Part shown: piece by piece, positions 1 to 4,673 of the stretch
Layout: each line of letters begins with the position of its first letter
How positions within the stretch are numbered: position 1 is the stretch's first letter
Source: Bacillota bacterium
GTDB lineage: Bacteria; Bacillota; Clostridia; Christensenellales; Aristaeellaceae
NCBI GenBank assembly: GCA_023391725.1
Contig: JAEWAH010000186.1
Location: 1-5,073, forward strand
Direction: 5' to 3'
Length of the DNA: 5,073 nucleotides
The notes under the pieces: generated by a model
What the model saw: the letters and a program-made list of their open reading frames with translations, nothing else
The model's database searches: none
What the model was told of the DNA's origin: nothing
Translations under genes and position numbers: made by a program

Positions 1-46
1 CCCCCCCCCCCCAATACACTATCCTATTATTCTTCCTATTCCCTCG
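1..46. other. Window edge: C12 homopolymer and short non-coding tail
   Basis: The window opens with twelve consecutive C residues, followed by about 34 bases of AT-richer sequence up to the stop codon of the L,D-transpeptidase, which is read from the other strand. No coding region, terminator hairpin or other signal is visible here. Such a run at the very edge can be a real homopolymer tract or an assembly/contig-end artefact; the window alone cannot separate the two. Confidence 0.5.
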
Positions 47-1798
47 TCACTGTGCGTACGCCGCGTTGATCTCGTTGAGTTCGCTCTCCCGCATGGGCGG
101 CGCGCAAGCCGGGCAGCGGGTGAGGGAAGCAAATTCGCCTTCGTCCAGCTGGCCATAGGTGAAACCGGCCAGAGGCAGGAATTTGGCCTTTACGTCCTGG
201 CAGTTGGGGTCGCTGTGGTAATAGGAACCGCCTTCGGGGTTGTAGTAGAGCGGCGTATCCGCGCTGGGAATAGAAATCTGACGGCCCTTGTAATCCTCCC
301 AGATGAGCACCTTGGTGTTGATGTCCAGGTTGTTCCACAGCCAGGCCATGTTGACGCCCTGGGGGTTTTTCTTGCGCTGCACGCGCACGCAGCCGTGACT
401 GGCCTTGGTGCCCAGCTTGGGCTCGGTGTTCTTAAAATACTTGGAGCCGTCGGCCGCGATGATATAGGGCACCTGATGGATGAGGTTGCCGTTGTTGAAG
501 CGCAGGGCCATGTCGCAGATCAGGTTGTCGGACATGAACTGGCCCACGCGGCTGACGATCAAGTATTCCCCGGCCTGGGTCTCGTTGAAGGGCTGCCTGT
601 CATTGGGAAGCCCGGTGGAAATGAGCAGCTCGGAGAAAAGCTTACCTTCTTTGAAAATGTACATGCGCTGGGTGAGCTTATCCAGCACCAGGCCATACGT
701 GGTATCGGGCTTTTTTGTTTTGAGCAGCTTTGTCTTTACATACCCTTGGACCATCTGCGCCCAGGCCTCGGAAGGGCTGCCCTTGAAGGAACTGGAGTAG
801 GCTTCGATGAGGCTCCAGCCGCCGTCCAGGGTTTCCAGAACGCGTACGCCCTGGGAATCGTACGTGATCTCGCCCACAATTTCCGCATCGTCATTTGGTT
901 CGGCCCGGAGGCGGTAGAATTCTTTTTGATTGCCGTCCAGCACGGTGACGGGCTGCATCAGCACATCCCAGATGGCCGCCTCGTTGGTGATGTCCATGGG
1001 CAGCGTCCAGTAATTGTGCTCGTCTGCGGCGGCGGGGTGTGTGCTGAAATCGGAAGGGGCAACGATCTTGCCCACTGTAGCCGAAACGGCTTGCGGGGTG
1101 GATGTGATTTCTTCCGCAGGCGCGTTCTGCTGTACAATCGTGGTATCCGATGATCCTTCGATGGTCACGGGGATGTAGTGGGCGTTGGAGGCGTAGCCCG
1201 TATCGTCGGTCAACTGCAGGATCATGGTATAGGCGCCCGGGGCCAGCGGCGCGCCGCTTAAAGTCCCGTCCCAGGGGATGTCGGAACCGCCCGCGGGGAC
1301 GGGAGCACTGTAAATCAAGGCGCTTTCTTCTTCCAGCGTAATACTCAGGTTCCCGGCCATGCTGGCGGAAATGTGCACCTGCCAAGGCGCGCCGGGGGAA
1401 AGGACCTCGTCGCTGGGGGTCACTTCGGTAAGCGACGGGCCCAGCTCACCTACGGTAATGGGGGATGAGGCCATCTCAGCGCCCATGGATATTTGAAGGG
1501 TATACACTCCGGGAGCGGCAGGGGCGCCATTTATGAGCCCATCCCAACTGAAATTGTTCTGCCCGGTCTTTGCGGAATAATCGTCATAGAGCAGGGTGGT
1601 TTCCCCGGCCCCGCTTACCAGCGATATATCCGCCGTCCCGGAAAGGGGGGAGGTGAACCCCAGCATCATCAGTTTCCCCGGGCGGATGATCTGATTAGGA
1701 TCGGTGAATGCAAATCCACTTTCCGAAAGTGCGGGAACCAAACTACATATGAAAGCGGCGGCCGACAAGAACGCGGCCAACCGGCGGTATTTTTTCAT
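47..1798 (-). CDS. Exported L,D-transpeptidase (YkuD domain) with Ig-like, SH3-like and C-terminal His/Cys modules
   Basis: Predicted 583-residue envelope enzyme that would form 3-3 peptidoglycan cross-links or attach proteins to peptide stems, as YkuD-family L,D-transpeptidases do. The N-terminus (MKKYRR, then a hydrophobic stretch to about residue 25) is a signal peptide. Residues ~38-106 and ~134-212 are two related FlgD-type Ig-like modules; each contains WDG followed by GAP.APG.YT. Residues ~284-362 look like a bacterial SH3 module, and ~366-500 are the YkuD domain. The catalytic signature is SHGCVR, with S467, H468, C470 and R472, plus an upstream H441. The tail (~515-568) has H528, C533, C562 and C565, suggesting a small metal-binding or disulfide module. 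The start was chosen because AAGGAGGA sits 4 bases before the ATG and the signal peptide begins there; the frame stays open upstream but lacks a ribosome site. Family assignment is firm; substrate is unknown. Confidence 0.93.
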   Translation of the reverse strand: MKKYRRLAAFLSAAAFICSLVPALSESGFAFTDPNQIIRPGKLMMLGFTSPLSGTADISLVSGAGETTLLYDDYSAKTGQNNFSWDGLINGAPAAPGVYTLQISMGAEMASSPITVGELGPSLTEVTPSDEVLSPGAPWQVHISASMAGNLSITLEEESALIYSAPVPAGGSDIPWDGTLSGAPLAPGAYTMILQLTDDTGYASNAHYIPVTIEGSSDTTIVQQNAPAEEITSTPQAVSATVGKIVAPSDFSTHPAAADEHNYWTLPMDITNEAAIWDVLMQPVTVLDGNQKEFYRLRAEPNDDAEIVGEITYDSQGVRVLETLDGGWSLIEAYSSSFKGSPSEAWAQMVQGYVKTKLLKTKKPDTTYGLVLDKLTQRMYIFKEGKLFSELLISTGLPNDRQPFNETQAGEYLIVSRVGQFMSDNLICDMALRFNNGNLIHQVPYIIAADGSKYFKNTEPKLGTKASHGCVRVQRKKNPQGVNMAWLWNNLDINTKVLIWEDYKGRQISIPSADTPLYYNPEGGSYYHSDPNCQDVKAKFLPLAGFTYGQLDEGEFASLTRCPACAPPMRESELNEINAAYAQ

Positions 1799-1835
1799 GG
1801 GTTCCTCCTTGGGAGTGCATTGATCATTCCCCTTT

Positions 1836-1864
1836 AGTATACCAGCCCGGAGCGGGGGGAACAA
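1836..1864 (-). promoter_or_regulatory. Sigma-A-type promoter of the L,D-transpeptidase gene
   Basis: Read on the minus strand, TTGTTC (1859-1864) and TATACT (1836-1841) are separated by exactly 17 bp. The -10 is preceded by TGG, giving an extended -10 (TGGTATACT). Transcription would start near 1829, leaving a leader of about 30 bases that carries the AAGGAGGA ribosome site. This indicates the gene can be transcribed independently of the merR gene upstream. An 11-bp palindrome, ATTGTAACAAT (1872-1882), lies just upstream of the -35 and could be a regulator site, but there is no further support for that. Confidence 0.65.
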
Positions 1865-1888
1865 CGGGCGGATTGTAACAATATTGCC

Positions 1889-2278
1889 TCAAGCCCCTTG
1901 CTGGGAAGCTTCCTGCAGGGCCTCGTACTTGCTTGTAAAATATGCGATCTTGTGGGTCACCTTTTGAAGGTGCTGCTGCATTTGGGAGATTTCTTCCTCT
2001 ACATGGCACTTGTGAAGGCGGAGCATGTCGCAGCGGCTTTTCAGCGTGCAATCCCCCTGCATGCTCAGTTCCACGAATTCCCGGATCTGCTTGATGGACA
2101 TGCCCGTGCTTTTCAGGCAGCAGATCAGCCCCAGCCCGTCGATATCCTCCTGGGAAAAGCGGCGGATGCCGCTCAAAGTCCTGTGCACATCGGGCAAAAG
2201 GCCTTCCTTTTCATAGTAGCGCAGGGTGTGGGGAGTAAGCCCTGTCATCTGCGAGACCTGCTTCATGGAATAGTCCAT
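1889..2278 (-). CDS. MerR-family transcriptional regulator, NmlR/AdhR-like
   Basis: A 129-residue DNA-binding regulator, the usual length for compact MerR proteins. Residues ~5-24 form the helix-turn-helix (VSQMTGLTPHTLRYYEKEGLLP), followed by the wing (GIRRFS, ~38-42), the second helical motif with CLKSTGMSIKQIREF (54-68), and a dimerising coiled coil (~85-125). Cys54 sits in the CLKSTGM motif at the position of the redox/electrophile-sensing cysteine of NmlR/AdhR relatives (family knowledge). Extra cysteines occur at 53, 77, 83 and 91. The divergent aldo-keto reductase and the 19-bp-spaced promoter between the genes suggest it activates that gene and perhaps itself; the inducer is inferred to be an aldehyde, quinone or similar electrophile. 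The start is the ATG 8 bases after AAAGGAG; a GTG three codons upstream overlaps the ribosome site and was not chosen. The frame is open farther upstream, but that would cross the promoter. Confidence 0.9.
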   Translation of the reverse strand: MDYSMKQVSQMTGLTPHTLRYYEKEGLLPDVHRTLSGIRRFSQEDIDGLGLICCLKSTGMSIKQIREFVELSMQGDCTLKSRCDMLRLHKCHVEEEISQMQQHLQKVTHKIAYFTSKYEALQEASQQGA

Positions 2279-2316
2279 GCCATGCACTCCTTTCGGCGGA
2301 AAATTGCGCTTCGCCG

Positions 2317-2347
2317 TTGACTTAGAGTTAACGCGAAGGTTTATAAT
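2317..2347 (+). promoter_or_regulatory. MerR-type promoter of the aldo-keto reductase (19-bp spacer)
   Basis: TTGACT (2317-2322) and a perfect TATAAT (2342-2347) are separated by 19 bp instead of the usual 17. This over-long spacer is the hallmark of promoters activated by MerR proteins, which twist the DNA to realign the two boxes. It lies directly between a merR gene and its divergent neighbour, reading toward the aldo-keto reductase. Transcription would begin around 2353-2355, giving a leader of about 45 bases ending in the AAAGGAGG ribosome site (2385-2392). Confidence 0.8.
2321..2338. promoter_or_regulatory. Candidate MerR operator dyad in the promoter spacer
   Basis: The sequence CTTAGAGTTAACGCGAAG is an 18-bp imperfect palindrome centred between 2329 and 2330. 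The core GTTAAC is perfectly symmetric, and the outer CTT/AAG and one inner G/C pair also match, leaving two mismatched pairs. Its location across the -35/-10 spacer is where MerR dimers bind. It lies downstream of the predicted merR start point on the other strand, so the same binding event could also restrain merR transcription. Binding itself is inferred. Confidence 0.65.
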
Positions 2348-2350
2348 GGA

Positions 2351-2379
2351 AGTATACCAACGATCCTGGTATAATGCAA
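2351..2379 (-). promoter_or_regulatory. Candidate promoter of the merR gene
   Basis: On the minus strand TTGCAT (2374-2379) and TATACT (2351-2356) are 17 bp apart, and the -10 is preceded by TGG (extended -10). The -35 matches the consensus only at TTG, so the extended -10 would have to carry much of the activity. Transcription would start near 2344, inside the promoter region of the divergent gene, so the two promoters overlap back to back. Confidence 0.45.
2353..2373. repeat. Inverted repeat TATACCA-N7-TGGTATA in the divergent promoter region
   Basis: Perfect 7-bp arms at 2353-2359 and 2367-2373 flank a 7-bp centre. The right arm runs into TGGTATAAT (2367-2375), an extended -10 pointing toward the aldo-keto reductase, although it has no good -35. 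The left arm, read on the other strand, is TGGTATACT, the -10 of the candidate merR promoter. The symmetry may therefore be two mirror-image -10 boxes, a second operator, or a hairpin at the 5' end of the reductase transcript. Confidence 0.55.
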
Positions 2380-2398
2380 GAAAAAAAGGAGGGATCCC

Positions 2399-3253
2399 AT
2401 GAGATCCGTACAAGATACATATAGCCTTTCCAATGGCGTTCAAATCCCCTGTGTGGGCTTTGGCACCTGGCAGACGCCCGATGGGGAAGTGGCTGTATCC
2501 TCCGTGAAAGAGGCGCTGGCTGCCGGATACCGGCATATCGATACGGCCGCCGGCTATGGAAACGAGGGCAGCGTGGGCCGGGCCGTGCGGGAAAGCGGCG
2601 TGGACCGCAAGCAGATTTTTGTAACCAGCAAGCTAAACAACCCCGATCATGGATATGATAATACGATGCGTGGCTTTGATAAAACAATGAAGGAGCTGGG
2701 GTTTGACTATCTGGACCTGTATTTGATCCACTGGCCTAACCCCATCTATTTCAGGAACAACTGGCAGGAAGCCAACGCGGGCTCCTGGAAGGCTTTTGAA
2801 GAATTGTACGAGGCGGGGCGCATAAGGGCCATCGGCGTGAGCAACTTCCGTCCGCATCACTTCGAGACGCTTTTTAAGACCGCCCGGATTAAGCCCATGG
2901 TGAATCAAATTCGTCTTTGTCCCGGCGACGTGCATCAGGAGACGGTGGATTACTGCCGCAAGCAGGGTATCCTGTTGGAAGCCTACAGCCCCCTTGGAGT
3001 AGGCAGGATCATGGATGTGCCTCAGGTGAAAGAAATCGCGGAAAAGCATGGCAAGTCCGCCGCGCAGGTGAGCCTGCGCTGGAGCTTGCAGATGGGCTTT
3101 TTGCCCCTGCCCAAGTCCGTCACCCCGGAGCGCATAAGGCAGAACGCCGAGCTATTTGATTTTAACCTTTCCGGCGCGGAGATGGCCGCCATTTCGCAGG
3201 TGGAAAAGGGCTGCTGCGGCACGGCCAGGGACCCGGATACGACAACCTTCTGA
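2399..3253 (+). CDS. NADPH-dependent aldo-keto reductase (AKR superfamily, glyoxal/diketogulonate reductase-like)
   Basis: A 284-residue cytoplasmic (beta/alpha)8-barrel oxidoreductase that would reduce aldehydes or ketones with NAD(P)H. The full catalytic tetrad is visible: D48 and Y53 (HIDTA.GYGNE), K78 (TSKL) and H111 (LIHWP). Cofactor-site motifs are GVSNF (146-150), NQ (169-170), AYSPLG (195-200) and K239-S240...R245...N249, the last typical of NADPH use. Length and motif order match prokaryotic AKRs such as methylglyoxal or 2,5-diketogluconate reductases; the exact substrate cannot be read from sequence. The usual histidine after NQI (LHPG in relatives) is cysteine here (C174), and a C272-C273 pair lies near the C-terminus. 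The ATG follows AAAGGAGG by 6 bases. The divergent MerR regulator and 19-bp-spaced promoter point to induction by a reactive carbonyl or electrophile. Confidence 0.93.
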   Translation: MRSVQDTYSLSNGVQIPCVGFGTWQTPDGEVAVSSVKEALAAGYRHIDTAAGYGNEGSVGRAVRESGVDRKQIFVTSKLNNPDHGYDNTMRGFDKTMKELGFDYLDLYLIHWPNPIYFRNNWQEANAGSWKAFEELYEAGRIRAIGVSNFRPHHFETLFKTARIKPMVNQIRLCPGDVHQETVDYCRKQGILLEAYSPLGVGRIMDVPQVKEIAEKHGKSAAQVSLRWSLQMGFLPLPKSVTPERIRQNAELFDFNLSGAEMAAISQVEKGCCGTARDPDTTTF

Positions 3254-3256
3254 CCA

Positions 3257-3323
3257 CCAGGGGGCTTTGCCCCCTGGACCCCCAGCAAAGGGATAAAACC
3301 CCTTTGCAAACCCCATGCTGGGG
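3257..3323 (+). terminator. Stem-loop cluster after the aldo-keto reductase, possible terminator
   Basis: Four bases after the stop codon lies a perfect 9-bp stem, CCAGGGGGC/GCCCCCTGG (3257-3265 and 3269-3277), with a TTT loop. Next, CCCCAGC (3280-3286) pairs with GCTGGGG (3317-3323) around an inner stem AAAGGG/CCCTTT (3287-3292 and 3300-3305) with a loop of mainly A residues. No T-tract follows either stem, so this is not a textbook Rho-independent terminator. It may still block read-through or stabilise the 3' end of the message. I recall similar CAGGGGGC-type stem-loops from intergenic regions of Clostridia, but could not search for copies. Confidence 0.5.
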
Positions 3324-3336
3324 AGGAGATTCTAGC

Positions 3337-3455
3337 AAAGCCTTCCCCTTGAGGGGAAGGTGGCGACGAAGGAGGTGGCGCTTTGCGGCAGCCAATGCTT
3401 TGCACCTCATCCGGCGCTGGCGCGCCACCTTCCCCGCTAAAGCAGGGAAGGCTTT
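3337..3455. repeat. 119-bp palindromic MITE-like intergenic element
   Basis: The ends are perfect 11-bp inverted repeats, AAAGCCTTCCC (3337-3347) and GGGAAGGCTTT (3445-3455). Inside them, a 13-bp repeat GGGGAAGGTGGCG (3353-3365) pairs with CGCCACCTTCCCC (3423-3435). Each end also folds on itself: CCTTCCCC/GGGGAAGG (3341-3348 and 3353-3360, loop TTGA) on the left, CCTTCCC/GGGAAGG (3428-3434 and 3445-3451) on the right. A further 6-bp pair, GAGGTG/CACCTC (3372-3377 and 3403-3408), lies in the middle. There is no meaningful reading frame inside. This nested organisation is typical of small non-autonomous elements or REP-like repeats; no clear target-site duplication was seen. Confidence 0.7.
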
Positions 3456-3586
3456 TGGTTGGCTTAACCCATGAAATCATGTAAATAGCATTGGATTATT
3501 ATTTTTTCAAGCATGACTGTGAAGCAAGATCATCGTCTGTTCTAGAGGAAGCCTTTATAGGTCTGAAGGCGAAAGGGAGTGCACCC
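3456..3586 (+). other. Non-coding leader region upstream of the propeller lactonase
   Basis: This 131-base stretch is noticeably AT-richer than its neighbours in its first half and should contain the promoter of the lactonase gene if that gene is independently transcribed. The best match I can find is TTGGCT (3459-3464) with TAAATA (3482-3487) at a 17-bp spacing, which is weak, with the -35 abutting the repeat element. A small inverted repeat CATGA-AA-TCATG (3470-3481) overlaps that spacer. The ribosome site GGGAG (3575-3579) lies at the end. A frame open from a TTG at 3491 was not treated as coding. Confidence 0.3.
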
Positions 3587-4603
3587 ATGACAACCACCCT
3601 CCTCATCGGCACCTACACCTTAGAAGGCGGCTCGCGGGGCATCTACCAGGCGGAATTCGACCTTGCCACCGGGCAGTTATCGTCCGCCCGCCTGGCAGTG
3701 GAACAGGGAGATCCCTCCTATATGGTCCTTTCACAGGACGGTTCCCATCTTTACTCGGTTCAGGAGGGTGTTCCTTCGGGGAAGATGTACAGCTATCGGC
3801 TTACGCCCAAGGGCTGGGAAGAGGATGGCTGCCTGCCCTCCGGCGGGGGCGCGCCCTGCCATGTGGCGCTGAACGAAAGGGATCAAATCCTGGCTGTGGC
3901 CAATTACTTCGACGGGGTGGTGTGCCTTTATTCCCTGGATGGGAACGGCGCGCTACACGGCATCAAGCAGACAATACAGATGGAAGGCCACGGCGTGGAC
4001 TTAAAGCGTCAGGAGTGCGCCCACGCCCACCAATGCACGTTTATCGGCAATGAAATCCTGGCCTGCGACCTGGGCACCGACACGGTGCGCAGCTACCTTC
4101 GGGGTGCTGACGGGCTGTACAGCGAGCAAGCGCCCGCGCTGCATGTCGCGCCCGGCGCGGGTCCGCGGCATCTGGTTTTGACGGACGACGGAAGTATGCT
4201 ATACTTGCTGTGCGAACTATCCAACCAATTGTATGCCTTCCGCAAAGCGCAAACCGGCTGGCAGGAAGCAGGGGTATGGAGTATCCTCCCCCCGAATACC
4301 GCCTCCGTTGGCGCCGCCGCGCTTCGGATAAGTGATGACGGCCGGTTCCTGTTCGCCTCCAACCGGGGGTACGACAGCGTGGCGCTGTTCGAGCTGGACG
4401 AGGAAACACGCCTGCCCGCCCTTTGCGGCATCTTCCCCTGCGGCGCATTCCCGCGCGATATCCTGCCGATAGGGGATTACCTGCTTTGCGCCTGCCAGAA
4501 GGCGGACAAGGTGCAGGTGATAGCCGTCGACGCTGTGCAAAAGACGCTGAGCATCGTCGGCGAAACAGAGGTCCCGTGCCCCGTGTGCCTGCTCAGAGCA
4601 TAA
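3587..4603 (+). CDS. Lactonase-family beta-propeller protein (6-phosphogluconolactonase-like)
   Basis: A 338-residue protein of the seven-bladed propeller lactonase family, the same family and about the same length as E. coli Pgl. Members hydrolyse 6-phosphogluconolactone to 6-phosphogluconate in the oxidative pentose phosphate pathway, but many homologues have untested lactone substrates. Recognisable family positions are IGTYT near the N-terminus (7-11), HAH (146-148), GPRHL (192-196), SNRGYDSVALF (258-268), FPRDI (288-292) and the C-terminal CQKADKVQV segment (303-311). Blades are spaced by short repeats with DG..L or DG..F turns. No signal peptide is present, so it is cytoplasmic. The chosen ATG follows GGGAG by 7 bases and starts the first blade directly; the frame extends 32 codons upstream to a TTG without family-like sequence. 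The next gene, 70 bp downstream in the same direction, encodes a beta-mannosidase, suggesting a sugar-catabolic setting. Confidence 0.88.
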   Translation: MTTTLLIGTYTLEGGSRGIYQAEFDLATGQLSSARLAVEQGDPSYMVLSQDGSHLYSVQEGVPSGKMYSYRLTPKGWEEDGCLPSGGGAPCHVALNERDQILAVANYFDGVVCLYSLDGNGALHGIKQTIQMEGHGVDLKRQECAHAHQCTFIGNEILACDLGTDTVRSYLRGADGLYSEQAPALHVAPGAGPRHLVLTDDGSMLYLLCELSNQLYAFRKAQTGWQEAGVWSILPPNTASVGAAALRISDDGRFLFASNRGYDSVALFELDEETRLPALCGIFPCGAFPRDILPIGDYLLCACQKADKVQVIAVDAVQKTLSIVGETEVPCPVCLLRA

Positions 4604-4616
4604 AGTCCGCGGATGG

Positions 4617-4636
4617 AAAAGGGGGAGATCCCTTTT
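4617..4636. terminator. Weak bidirectional-looking hairpin between the lactonase and beta-mannosidase genes
   Basis: AAAAGGG (4617-4623) and CCCTTTT (4630-4636) form a 7-bp stem with a 6-base loop, thirteen bases after the lactonase stop codon. The A-run and T-run on either side resemble a short intrinsic terminator, but only four T residues follow and the stem is mostly A-T at its base. It may attenuate rather than stop read-through into the beta-mannosidase gene, and no strong promoter is visible in the remaining 37 bases before that gene. Confidence 0.35.
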
Positions 4637-4673
4637 CACATAGAGACATATTTATCTGGGATGGAGGGACAGG

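Noticed and set aside
215..1153. Long open frame (312 codons) on the plus strand antisense to the L,D-transpeptidase
   Set aside because: No ribosome site at its GTG start, no recognisable domain, and it mirrors a well-supported gene with catalytic motifs on the other strand; long antisense frames are expected in GC-rich coding DNA.
1736..1798. Lipoprotein signal (Cys18) in the L,D-transpeptidase
   Set aside because: The residues before Cys18 are AFI, lacking the small residue required just before the cysteine of a lipobox; an ordinary signal peptide fits better.
1799..1864. N-terminal extension of the L,D-transpeptidase by 22 residues
   Set aside because: It would start inside the promoter, lacks a ribosome site, and would place extra residues before an obvious signal peptide that begins right after AAGGAGGA.
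2279..2536. Extension of the MerR regulator to a 215-residue protein
   Set aside because: The extra 86 residues would cross the divergent promoter region and the start of the reductase gene, have no MerR-like sequence, and the helix-turn-helix normally begins within a few residues of the start.
2633..3049. Minus-strand open frame inside the aldo-keto reductase gene
   Set aside because: It is a shadow of a gene with a complete catalytic tetrad, with no ribosome site or recognisable domain of its own.
3022..3480. Minus-strand open frames across the repeat region
   Set aside because: They translate GC-rich palindromic repeats and antisense of the reductase gene into low-complexity proline/arginine-rich sequence, with no start signals.
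3491..3586. TTG-initiated extension of the propeller lactonase
   Set aside because: The first 32 residues do not resemble the family, the TTG has no ribosome site, and GGGAG sits at the right distance from the ATG at 3587.
3254..3586. CRISPR array or tRNA gene in the repeat-rich gap
   Set aside because: The repeats are inverted rather than direct and regularly spaced, and no cloverleaf with anticodon and T-loop signatures is visible.
4217..4639. Minus-strand open frame antisense to the propeller lactonase
   Set aside because: No ribosome site or family motif; the plus-strand gene accounts for the coding signal.
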